From NCBI GenBank assembly GCA_024666565.1, contig CP088295.1, forward strand, positions 4,588,001 through 4,652,000: a DNA stretch of 64,000 bases. The letters run 5' to 3'. Below the pieces are notes generated by a model that saw nothing but the letters and a program-made list of their open reading frames with translations, was not told where the DNA came from and made no database searches. The DNA is from Svornostia abyssi. GTDB lineage: Bacteria; Actinomycetota; Thermoleophilia; Solirubrobacterales; Solirubrobacteraceae. The position numbers and the translations under genes are program-made. Positions 1-7,129 of the stretch are shown piece by piece (the stretch's first letter is position 1; every line of letters starts with the position of its first letter).

Positions 1-102
1 CCGCCGTTCTGGCGGGTGGTCTCTTGCTCGATCACTTCAGGACTCCTGTCGTGTGCTGCCGAACGAACAACGAAGCCGCACCGGCCGAACTTGCGAGGGC
101 GG
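1..102. other. Short non-coding edge region
   Basis: Lies beyond the stop codon of the leftward sulfotransferase gene and is cut by the window edge. I see no convincing gene, hairpin or repeat here. Confidence 0.5.
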
Positions 103-999
103 TCACAGCGACCACCGCGAGAAGGCACGGCCTGTCAGCGCCCGCAGGCGCTCGACCTCTGGGCGAAAGAGGTCCTCGAGCCGGGAACGCACGTCGTCCG
201 AGAGCGTGGGGGTCGGCACCGGGCGGGACAGTGCCCTCCGCACGCGCGGTGCGGTCCTGCTCCACGGCGTCGGCGCAAGCCTGCGCCCCGCGGGATCAAG
301 GACGCGCCGATAGGCGACACGGCCGGCTGGTGTGAGCGCGAGCTTCTCGCCGCGTGTGTTGCGCTCCCTGTCGAATGCGGCGGACCGATGCGCCGGATCG
401 ACGCCGACGAACCGGAACACCTCGGCCAGCGTCCGCTCACGATCGTGCTTGAGATCCTGCTGATCGACCACGAGCATCTGCTCGGCAGGAAAATGGGCGA
501 GATACCTCTCCACCTGGGTGGCGTAGCGGCTGGGGCAGACGATCTGGTGATCCATCCATGCCCGGCTCTGCAGAATCTCCTCCAGGTCGCTGCGCAGACC
601 GTCGACGCGCGCCTGGACCCAGTGGGCCATGAGACGGTCAATTGGATCGCGGACGAGGTACACGAGCCGCGCATCCGGTGCGACCTCGGCGATGCGCTCG
701 GGTACTCCCCAGTGAAACGGACAGGCCGCGTACGCAGGTGTCGCCTCGCCCCGAACAGGTGAGCCGGGATCGAAATGCGCGGCGTACCACGCCAGGTTCT
801 CGCGCCAGTCGGCACGCCAGAAGAAGCGCATCTCCTTCGGAGCGTCGTCGTTCGTACCGCGGACCGCGCTCCGAGGCCGCGCCATCGACACCTCTGGATG
901 CGCGTCGAGGTAGGCGTGCAGGCTCGTGGTCGCGCACTTGGCCGCGCCGATGACGATGAGGTTCGGCATCGTCAGGTTCACAGCGGTGGCGGTGCTCAC
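103..999 (-). CDS. Sulfotransferase family protein
   Basis: A 298-residue protein with the fold signature of PAPS-dependent sulfotransferases, which move a sulfuryl group from PAPS to a hydroxyl or amino group of a glycan or small molecule. The 5'-phosphosulfate-binding loop is visible near residues 14-28 (IGAAKCATTSLHAYL), and the 3'-phosphate region with its Arg-Asp is in LVYLVRDPIDRLMAHW. Length is normal for the family and no signal peptide is seen. The start is a GTG that overlaps the stop of the upstream HEAT-repeat gene (GTGA), so the two are probably translated together. PAPS could come from the cysD/cysNC genes 20 kb away. The acceptor is unknown. It resembles heparan-type and bacterial glycan sulfotransferases, but the substrate cannot be read from sequence. 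Confidence 0.85.
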   Translation of the reverse strand: MSTATAVNLTMPNLIVIGAAKCATTSLHAYLDAHPEVSMARPRSAVRGTNDDAPKEMRFFWRADWRENLAWYAAHFDPGSPVRGEATPAYAACPFHWGVPERIAEVAPDARLVYLVRDPIDRLMAHWVQARVDGLRSDLEEILQSRAWMDHQIVCPSRYATQVERYLAHFPAEQMLVVDQQDLKHDRERTLAEVFRFVGVDPAHRSAAFDRERNTRGEKLALTPAGRVAYRRVLDPAGRRLAPTPWSRTAPRVRRALSRPVPTPTLSDDVRSRLEDLFRPEVERLRALTGRAFSRWSL

Positions 1000-2429
1000 C
1001 GGCGGCGCCCCTTCGGGCGACGCGCGCCCCGCGGGCGGGGCGGCGGTCCCGCGGGGACGGGCGGCGCGGGCGTCTCGCGTCGCCAGGGTGCGTCGGGCGG
1101 ATCCTCGACCTCGGCAGGCTCGAGCGCGGTCTTCACCTGAGGCACCGGGGTTGCCGCAGCGGGCCCGGGCGCATCCTCGAGGGCGGTCGTCGCGACCTGG
1201 CCGTCGTCGTCCGCCTGGTCTGGGGCTTGGGTACCGGGCCGCGGGACGATCGTCGGCATCCGTGAGACGGGGCGCTCCATGACGGCCTGCGCGACCGGCT
1301 CGTCGTCCTCTGCCGGGGCAGCATCCGACTCGGTGAGGGTCGCCGCAGCAACGTTGCCGTTGCCGTTCTGCGCAGCCACCGTACCGCCGGCAGATGCCGC
1401 TTCGACGTCGTCGTCAAGGTCGTCGAGGTCGTCCTCCAACGCGAAGTCGAACTCGACGTCGGGCTCGTCGATGTCTTCCTTGAAGTCGTCGGGCGGGGCG
1501 AACTCTCCGGGATCGGGGTCCTCCGGGCGCACCTCCGGGTCGGCCGCGCGCTCGGTCTGGGGTTCGGGGAACGCGGCGGACTGGCCTTGGGCCACCAGAC
1601 CGGCCAGCCCGGACAGGCTTGTCGTCGCCGCGCGCCGGACGCCAGGGTCCGGGTCTTCGGCCACACGGATCAGTGCCCGCGCCGCCGCCGCGCCACCCAG
1701 TTCGCCGAGCGCCGCAGCCCCGGCCGCCCTCACCGCAGGCGGGCGGTGAGGCTCCAGGAGCGCCACAAGCGCCGGCGTCTGCGACAGGTCACCGATGCGC
1801 CCGAGCGCGGCGGCTGCCGACGCGGCCCGCCGGTCGTCGCGCAGTGCAGCCGTCAGCGGTGCAGGATCGCGGGCGCCGAGCCTCGACACGAGTTCCAGCG
1901 CGCGCGCAGCCACTCCCGCGTCGGCGTCACCCAAGGCCTGCGCCGCACGCCCCAGGCTGCCGCGCAGCACCTCGGGGTCTCCGGCGACCAGAGCGTCCAG
2001 CGCATCCAGCGTCGCTGGATCAACCGCGTGCCCGTGCGCAGTCGCCAGGAGTGCGGCGGTGAACGGAATGGCGTCAGCGGCGGCCCCGCAGTCCGCAAGC
2101 AGCGCCCAGGCAGCAGCGCGTGCCGCGGGGAATCCCTCGGCATCCCACCCTGGGGCCTCCACCGCGCAGCGCTCTGCCGCGCGGACGCAATCCCGCTCGG
2201 CCAGTGCCGATACGGCGGCTGCGCGCACGTCGTCCATCGGATCGGTCAGCCGTGCGAGCAGGGCCTCCTGGACGTCGTCTCCGGGGACGGGAGCCAGCGT
2301 GCGGACGGCGGCCAGTCGCCGCGGTGCTTCGACGTCGACAAGCCAGCCGTCCGTCGTCTCGACGACGTCGACCTTGCCGACCCGCCGGAGCAGCCGGCGG
2401 CGGGCACGTCCGGTCGGGACGTCAGCCAT
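996..2429 (-). CDS. HEAT-repeat protein with acidic, disordered C-terminal half
   Basis: About 477 residues. The N-terminal half (roughly 25-290) is made of Ala/Leu-rich helical pairs typical of HEAT or PBS-lyase-type repeats, for example VRAAAVSALAERD and VRRAATTSLSGLAG, which usually form protein-binding solenoids. The second half is low complexity: an acidic stretch rich in Asp/Glu (DDLDDLDDDVE), then Pro/Ala-rich and finally a strongly basic tail (RPRGARRPKGRRR). No signal peptide or membrane segment. I chose the ATG at 2429 because AAGGCAGG precedes it; an ATG 45 bases earlier has no ribosome site. It overlaps the downstream sulfotransferase start by four bases. Function unknown; a scaffold or adaptor role is inference. 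Confidence 0.7.
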   Translation of the reverse strand: MADVPTGRARRRLLRRVGKVDVVETTDGWLVDVEAPRRLAAVRTLAPVPGDDVQEALLARLTDPMDDVRAAAVSALAERDCVRAAERCAVEAPGWDAEGFPAARAAAWALLADCGAAADAIPFTAALLATAHGHAVDPATLDALDALVAGDPEVLRGSLGRAAQALGDADAGVAARALELVSRLGARDPAPLTAALRDDRRAASAAAALGRIGDLSQTPALVALLEPHRPPAVRAAGAAALGELGGAAAARALIRVAEDPDPGVRRAATTSLSGLAGLVAQGQSAAFPEPQTERAADPEVRPEDPDPGEFAPPDDFKEDIDEPDVEFDFALEDDLDDLDDDVEAASAGGTVAAQNGNGNVAAATLTESDAAPAEDDEPVAQAVMERPVSRMPTIVPRPGTQAPDQADDDGQVATTALEDAPGPAAATPVPQVKTALEPAEVEDPPDAPWRRETPAPPVPAGPPPRPRGARRPKGRRR

Positions 2430-2599
2430 GGCACCTGCCTTCAGGACGTCTTGTCCGGGTCCGCCCCGATGCATGCGGGGCTGTCGAGAGGGAACTCGCC
2501 ACTGTCGTGGGTCAACGTCTCGGGGGGGCCGGGTTCTTTCGGCTTCGTCTCTTTTTCTTCACAACCCGCGCGGTTCGGGCCTTCAGACTCCGCTGCACC
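2430..2599. promoter_or_regulatory. Divergent intergenic region between HEAT gene and SARP regulator
   Basis: About 170 bases separate two divergent genes, so both promoters should lie here. It includes a pyrimidine-rich stretch near 2535-2570 unlike the GC-rich surroundings. I could not assign clear -35/-10 boxes or an operator. Confidence 0.35.
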
Positions 2600-3673
2600 G
2601 TGCGTGCTGGAACCTCACCCGACCTGCCCCGGGAGGCCCTGGATGCGCTGCCCTACGCGGTGGCGATCGTGGACCCGGACGGCGCGGTCATCGATGGCAA
2701 CATCGCGTTCACGCGACTGTGCGGATCAGCCGCCGTCGGCGCGCCGTGGTCTGCGGCCATTCCCGGTCAGGAGCTCACTGCAGATCTGGCGCACACCGAG
2801 ACGCTCGTCGAGACGTCGCGTGGCACGAGCGCATGGCTGAGCACGGGCGCGCTCGCAAACGGCGGCCGAGTCATGTCGCTGCGTCCGGTCCACCCAACCG
2901 GCGAGCCGGTGCCGACCCGCGAGCCGGCCCGCCTGCGGATCGACGTCATCGGTCGATGCCAGGTCGACGGCCATGGCATCAGCCCCGACCGGGCTTGGCT
3001 GGAGCAGCGACCGGGACAACTGCTGCGCGTGCTCATCGCGCACCGGGGGCGCGTCCTCACCGCCGACGAGATCGCCGACGCACTGTGGCCAGATGGCGGT
3101 CCGCGGTCCGCGTCCACCGTCAGGTACCTCGTCCACACCCTGCGCTCGCGGCTGGAAGCCGGCCGAGAGTCCCGCGCCGAATCGCCATACATCACACGAC
3201 ACCGAGGCGGATACCGCCTGAACCCGGACCACGTCACGGTTGACGCCGACCTCTTCGAACGCGAGGTCCGTGATGGGCTCTCGGCGCACGCAGCCGACGG
3301 CAACGAACTCGCACGCCGGCTTCTCGAGCGGGCGATCGCGCGGTACCGAGGAGAGTTCCTGGCCGAAGATGCCTACGCTGACTGGGCCATGGCCGAACGC
3401 GAGCGGCTGCGCGATCTGCAGGCCCAGGCCCTTCGCGTCCTGGCGCGCATGGCGCGCGCCGACGGCGCGCTCGCACTCGCCGGCGAGCGGCTGGCCGCGC
3501 TGAGCGACCTCGAGCCACTGGACGTCGAGGTGCACCGCGAGCTCATCGCACTGTGCCTCGCACGCGGTCGCCGCTCCGAGGCCGCCCGGCGGCACGAGGC
3601 CGCCCGGCGGCGTCTGCTGGCTGCCTTCGGGGAAGCACCGGACCTCGGCCTGCTTCCCGTCAGCGGCGGATAG
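2600..3673 (+). CDS. PAS-domain SARP family transcriptional regulator
   Basis: About 357 residues with three parts. Residues 10-95 resemble a PAS sensor domain (LPYAVAIVDPDGAVIDGN). Residues 110-208 form an OmpR/PhoB-type winged helix of the SARP group (VLTADEIADALWPDG, then STVRYLVHTLRSRL). Residues 215-350 are the all-helical BTAD domain (ARYRGEFLAEDAYADW). SARPs activate operons by binding heptamer direct repeats spaced 11 bp apart; such repeats occur elsewhere in this window. A PAS input on a SARP suggests direct sensing of a small ligand, redox state or light. The GTG at 2600 is my best start; the frame is open further upstream without a good ribosome site, so the start is uncertain. Its last 14 bases overlap the convergent Calx-beta gene. 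Confidence 0.75.
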   Translation: MRAGTSPDLPREALDALPYAVAIVDPDGAVIDGNIAFTRLCGSAAVGAPWSAAIPGQELTADLAHTETLVETSRGTSAWLSTGALANGGRVMSLRPVHPTGEPVPTREPARLRIDVIGRCQVDGHGISPDRAWLEQRPGQLLRVLIAHRGRVLTADEIADALWPDGGPRSASTVRYLVHTLRSRLEAGRESRAESPYITRHRGGYRLNPDHVTVDADLFEREVRDGLSAHAADGNELARRLLERAIARYRGEFLAEDAYADWAMAERERLRDLQAQALRVLARMARADGALALAGERLAALSDLEPLDVEVHRELIALCLARGRRSEAARRHEAARRRLLAAFGEAPDLGLLPVSGG

Positions 3674-5261
3674 GGCTCTTCAGCTTGAGCGTCGCGCGGG
3701 GGGTCCCGTCTGCGGTGTACGCGCGCACCGTGTAGGTCACGATGCCGCGCCGGATACGGCGGACCGATTTCCGCCAGCGCTCGGTCTTGATCGTCACGGT
3801 CGCCGCCCCGGGCCTCGACAGCGACCGGGTCGTGCTGCCGAGGTGCATCGCGCGACGCGCCTTCCGCGCGCTGGCACGGTCCAGGCGCGCATCGACGCGC
3901 ACCCGGCACGCCGTCGTGCACCGGAACGGAAGGCGCAGCGTGCGACCGAGCGTGCGCAGCGCGGGCGCGTCGATGGAGAGCGAGAGCCGCGGCGCGACCG
4001 TCTGCTTGACGGCGGCTGGACGTGGACTCGGGGTCGTGCTCGCCGCCGGAGCCCGCGTGGGCGCTGCGACCCCGCCATCGACGATACTGATCCGCGTCTG
4101 ACGCCGGAAGCCGAGCACTGACGTGCCGCCGGGCTCGCCGAGCTTGACGGCCAGCGTCTCCTCACCCTCGGCCTCTGCGTCAATACGAACCGGCACCGTG
4201 AGCCGAGCCTCATCCTGCCCTGGAGCGAAGCCCAGCACGCCGGTGGTGGCGACGTAGTCCGCGCCGTCCGCCGCGGTCTCGTCGCGGGTTTCGTAGGTGA
4301 CATCGGCGGGCGACGTCATGGTCCCGCTGCGGGTGACGACGAGTTCCGCACCGGCGTCCGCCTCGCGCGTCCGGTATGTCGGCTGCGTGAAATCGAACAG
4401 ACCGCCGGTGCCGACCGCAAGACCGACCACCGTGTGCTTCGTCCCGAACGGGCCGAGGTAGCCCGGGATCAGCGCGTCCACCGGTGTTCGATAGAGGTTT
4501 GACTGCTGCTCACCCGCGTCCGTCGCTGCGACGTACGCCATGCGATCGGCAGGGGAGGCATCGATCGCGCCTCGCGCGTCGAGCGCGAACGGCACGGTCC
4601 CGGCAGTACGCAGCAGCCCGTCCGCCAATGGCCCGGATGCGCCCCCCATCCATGTGAGCGCGCGCCGGCCCGCATCGAGGACGATCGCGACCTCAGGGGC
4701 GGAACCAGGGACGGCCGCGAGACCGGACACCATCGGCTTCGTTCCCTCCCCCGGATCGCCGTCGCCGTACGCGAGAGGATCTTGCGGTGTCGTCGTGCCG
4801 GTGAGTGTGTCGATGAGCGCGTGCTTCCCGTCGACCAGGATCCGCACAGTGCGGCCATCGGGTTCGAATGAGAGGTCCGCCGAGGCGGTGTTCAGGTCCA
4901 CGCGCAGTCCCTTCCCGGGGAGACGGTTCGCTGTTCCCGTGCCCGGATCCACGTCGAAGAGCGCCGTGCGGGCCCCATCGCGGGCGGCGAGCAGCAGTCG
5001 GCCGCTCGTCGCGTGCGCCTCAAGTGCCAGCGGGACCGCGGCAGCGGGAAGGCCGGTGATGTCGGCGCGGCTCTCCGGCGTGGCGGGAATCTCGGCGCGG
5101 ATGCGGAGCAGCTCCGCTTCGGCGGTGACCAGGAACAGCGCATCGCTGGCACCGGCAGGCCCGGGCGACGCCGCGGTGATCGAGAGCGCGCCGACGAGGG
5201 CAGCAATGACCGCGCGGCGAGCGCAGAGAAGCCGCCGCGCGAGGGACGGGACCAAGGACAC
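3660..5261 (-). CDS. Secreted DUF4394-like / Calx-beta domain protein
   Basis: A 533-residue exported protein. The start is the GTG at 5261, preceded by a strong GGAGG with five-base spacing, and followed by an Arg-rich n-region and hydrophobic signal peptide (VIAALVGALSITAA) ending near residue 38. Residues 40-270 resemble DUF4394 beta-propeller-like proteins (DALFLVTAEAELLRI). Residues 285-385 fit a Calx-beta domain (TREADAGAELVVTRSG and later EGEETLAVKLGEP), a Ca-binding beta-sandwich used in surface adhesion. The last 100 residues hold a beta-domain with a CTTACRV cysteine pair and a very basic end. It lies downstream of the PstS-like gene, separated by a strong hairpin, so it probably has its own promoter. 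Function unknown; surface or matrix role inferred. Confidence 0.75.
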   Translation of the reverse strand: MSLVPSLARRLLCARRAVIAALVGALSITAASPGPAGASDALFLVTAEAELLRIRAEIPATPESRADITGLPAAAVPLALEAHATSGRLLLAARDGARTALFDVDPGTGTANRLPGKGLRVDLNTASADLSFEPDGRTVRILVDGKHALIDTLTGTTTPQDPLAYGDGDPGEGTKPMVSGLAAVPGSAPEVAIVLDAGRRALTWMGGASGPLADGLLRTAGTVPFALDARGAIDASPADRMAYVAATDAGEQQSNLYRTPVDALIPGYLGPFGTKHTVVGLAVGTGGLFDFTQPTYRTREADAGAELVVTRSGTMTSPADVTYETRDETAADGADYVATTGVLGFAPGQDEARLTVPVRIDAEAEGEETLAVKLGEPGGTSVLGFRRQTRISIVDGGVAAPTRAPAASTTPSPRPAAVKQTVAPRLSLSIDAPALRTLGRTLRLPFRCTTACRVRVDARLDRASARKARRAMHLGSTTRSLSRPGAATVTIKTERWRKSVRRIRRGIVTYTVRAYTADGTPRATLKLKSPIRR

Positions 5262-5340
5262 AGCTTCCTCCGGGACGAGAGATCGCGAAGCGGAACAACG
5301 GGAAAACCGGGCGCTCGGGACGAGCCTCGGCGAAGACGGC

Positions 5341-5372
5341 GGAGGGCCGGGACGTTGTCGTCCCGGCCCTCC
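5341..5372 (-). terminator. 14-bp GC hairpin after the pstS-like gene
   Basis: Perfect inverted repeat: 14-base arms at 5341-5354 and 5359-5372 (GGAGGGCCGGGACG and its complement) around a TTGT loop. It sits 26 bases beyond the stop of the PstS-like gene and before the Calx-beta gene. There is no U-tract, as is common for actinobacterial terminators. It should separate the two transcription units. Confidence 0.8.
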
Positions 5373-5397
5373 GGCCTGCGTCATCCGGCGTTGCGTG

Positions 5398-6972
5398 CTA
5401 CTCGACGTCCGGCGACTTGTCGAACTGCGCCTGGATGAAGTACGTGTTCGCCACAGAGCGGACGGTGCCCGGGAGCGCCGAGTAGTCCGCCTGGTTGAGC
5501 ACGGTCTGACCCTCGTTCGTGCCGACGCCGAGCGGGTCGGTGCCGAGGATGTACTCCAGGTAGTTCTCGACGACCTGCTGACGATCGGCCTTGACCGCCT
5601 CCGCGAGCTCCGTGTCCGGGTACGGATCCTCGTAGTCCTCCCACGCGCCGATGTAGGTCAGCGTGCAGATCGGGTACGCGGGAGCCGTCGGGTTCTGGTA
5701 CACGGTGCCCCAGTCGGCCTTCGTGTTGACCGGCAGCGAGTTGCCGCCGTTCAGGCCGTAGACGGTGCTGTCGTTGCAGTTCGACCCGTAGGACGACGTG
5801 GGCGCGTTCGACTTGAACGCGCTCGCGACCGCCTGCGCATCGAACAGGGTGGTCGTGCTCGTGGGCGAGTACAGCGGCAGCCAGTACGTCCGATCCGCGG
5901 TGTTCGTCCAGCTGAAGCCCGCCGCGCGCGACGTGCCGAGATCGGCGTAGCCGATGCCGCCCTCACCGCCGCCGAGCGCGTTGAGCGCCGCCGCCAGCGA
6001 GGCGTTGCCGTTCGCCGTACCGGTGCAGACGTACTGGCCGGTGATGACGCCCGTGCCGCCGGCACCGGTGTCGTTGCCGTCGCAGACGCCATCGCGGTCA
6101 CGGTTCCCGATCGCGCCGTTCGGCCAGATCGTGTTGTCGTCCTCGGACTGGTCGTTTGCCTCCCAGGCCGTCGTGTTGCCCTCGTCGGTCGAGTTCAGGA
6201 AATTCTTGAACGAGAACGTGGTGCCCGAGTTGTCCCGGCGGACGAACCGCTTGATCGCCTTCGGGCAGGGCACGTTCGTGACGTTCTCCTTGAAGCCCAG
6301 GTCGCCCCAGGTGTCGTACTCGCCGGAGAAGACCTTCTCGATGGCGCTGTTGGTCGCGCCGGGCACGCCAGCGGGGAGCTTCCAGCGCTTGATGTACGCC
6401 TGCGACGCCGGGTACTTGCACCCGAGAGGCGCCTTGACGATGACCGCGAGCGCGGCCTGCGCCACCGGGATGGTGTGCAGGATGCCGTCGTCGGCGTCGT
6501 TGATCGCGTTCTCCGCGTCGGTGAGGGAGCCGGTCGGGCCCTCCTCCATCTTGCGACCAACGCTGCCGGTGCCCTGGGCGGCCGGATCGTCGGTGCCAAT
6601 GAACGAGACCTGGTTGTCACGCACGCCGGCGGGCGCGACGAAGGGACCGCTGCCCGTGCCAGAGCCGAAGGCGCCGAGGCCGGAGCCCGAGCCCTGGCCG
6701 TCGTAGTAGACGAGGTCATCACCGGCGTTGAAGCCGGTGTTCGGCGGGTTGTTGCCCGACGTTGCATCCTTCGTGCCAACCTGGCACGCCGCGCTGAAGA
6801 TCCAGCCGAACGACGTGTTGTTGTGCGCCTGGTTCTGGAACGAGGCGCCACGACCCTGGATGCGCGTCTGACCGGGCGAGCAGTCAGCCGCCGCCGCGGT
6901 CTCGGCGCCCATGGTCGCAACCGCGAGCGCCGACAGAGCCAGCGCAGGCAGGAGCTTCTTCTTGTGAGCCAC
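5398..6972 (-). CDS. PstS-like phosphate-type periplasmic binding protein
   Basis: A 524-residue exported solute-binding protein of the PBP-like (PstS) fold. The GTG start at 6972 follows an AAAGGG ribosome site and opens a signal peptide (KKKLLPALALSALAVA, cleavage near AAA-A). The mature start IQGRGASFQNQAH resembles the phosphate-contacting G-A-[ST] loop of PstS, and YVVFSG-type hinges are replaced here by SFIGTDDPAAQG. It is longer than classical PstS (about 340), with Gly/Asn-rich insertions such as DTGAGGTGVITG. No pstCAB genes are nearby, so it may act as an orphan phosphate or ligand binder. Three 11-bp repeats resembling a Pho box lie upstream, which supports phosphate-starvation control. 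It follows the surface-protein operon on the same strand. Confidence 0.75.
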   Translation of the reverse strand: MAHKKKLLPALALSALAVATMGAETAAAADCSPGQTRIQGRGASFQNQAHNNTSFGWIFSAACQVGTKDATSGNNPPNTGFNAGDDLVYYDGQGSGSGLGAFGSGTGSGPFVAPAGVRDNQVSFIGTDDPAAQGTGSVGRKMEEGPTGSLTDAENAINDADDGILHTIPVAQAALAVIVKAPLGCKYPASQAYIKRWKLPAGVPGATNSAIEKVFSGEYDTWGDLGFKENVTNVPCPKAIKRFVRRDNSGTTFSFKNFLNSTDEGNTTAWEANDQSEDDNTIWPNGAIGNRDRDGVCDGNDTGAGGTGVITGQYVCTGTANGNASLAAALNALGGGEGGIGYADLGTSRAAGFSWTNTADRTYWLPLYSPTSTTTLFDAQAVASAFKSNAPTSSYGSNCNDSTVYGLNGGNSLPVNTKADWGTVYQNPTAPAYPICTLTYIGAWEDYEDPYPDTELAEAVKADRQQVVENYLEYILGTDPLGVGTNEGQTVLNQADYSALPGTVRSVANTYFIQAQFDKSPDVE

Positions 6973-7038
6973 TTGAACCCTTTCCCCTCCGTATGCGGAG
7001 GCGAGGAGCGAGGTACAGGACCCGCTGGAAGCTATGGG

Positions 7039-7056
7039 CGCGGGAACGTGCCCGCG
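7039..7056 (-). other. Small hairpin in the pstS-like leader
   Basis: CGCGGG at 7039-7044 pairs with CCCGCG at 7051-7056 around a six-base loop. It lies between the Pho-box-like repeats and the pstS-like start, so it could end transcription from the upstream surface operon or structure the leader. Confidence 0.4.
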
Positions 7057-7072
7057 TGATCGTTTCGCAACC

Positions 7073-7105
7073 GTTCGGAGAACGTCTGGTGAAGAACTGG
7101 AGAAG
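7073..7105 (-). promoter_or_regulatory. Triple 11-bp direct repeat resembling a PhoP/PhoB box
   Basis: Read on the minus strand, three consecutive 11-base units begin CTTCTCC (7105-7095), CTTCACC (7094-7084) and GTTCTCC (7083-7073). This matches the known actinobacterial PhoP box logic of GTTCACC units every 11 bp. The element is about 100 bases upstream of a phosphate-binding protein gene and points toward it. It lies just below the corrected stop of the preceding surface-protein gene, in the only non-coding space available. Confidence 0.65.
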
Positions 7106-7129
7106 CGGACAATTGCCCGCAATCGGCCA

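Noticed and set aside
16..762. Long open frame opposite the first sulfotransferase
   Set aside because: It mirrors the sulfotransferase in the antisense frame, as is usual in very GC-rich DNA, and has no domain, ribosome site or signal.
4540..7059. 839-codon open frame on the plus strand opposite the Calx-beta and PstS-like genes
   Set aside because: Its translation is low-complexity Arg/Ala/Val-rich with no recognisable domain, while the minus-strand genes have signal peptides, ribosome sites and known folds.
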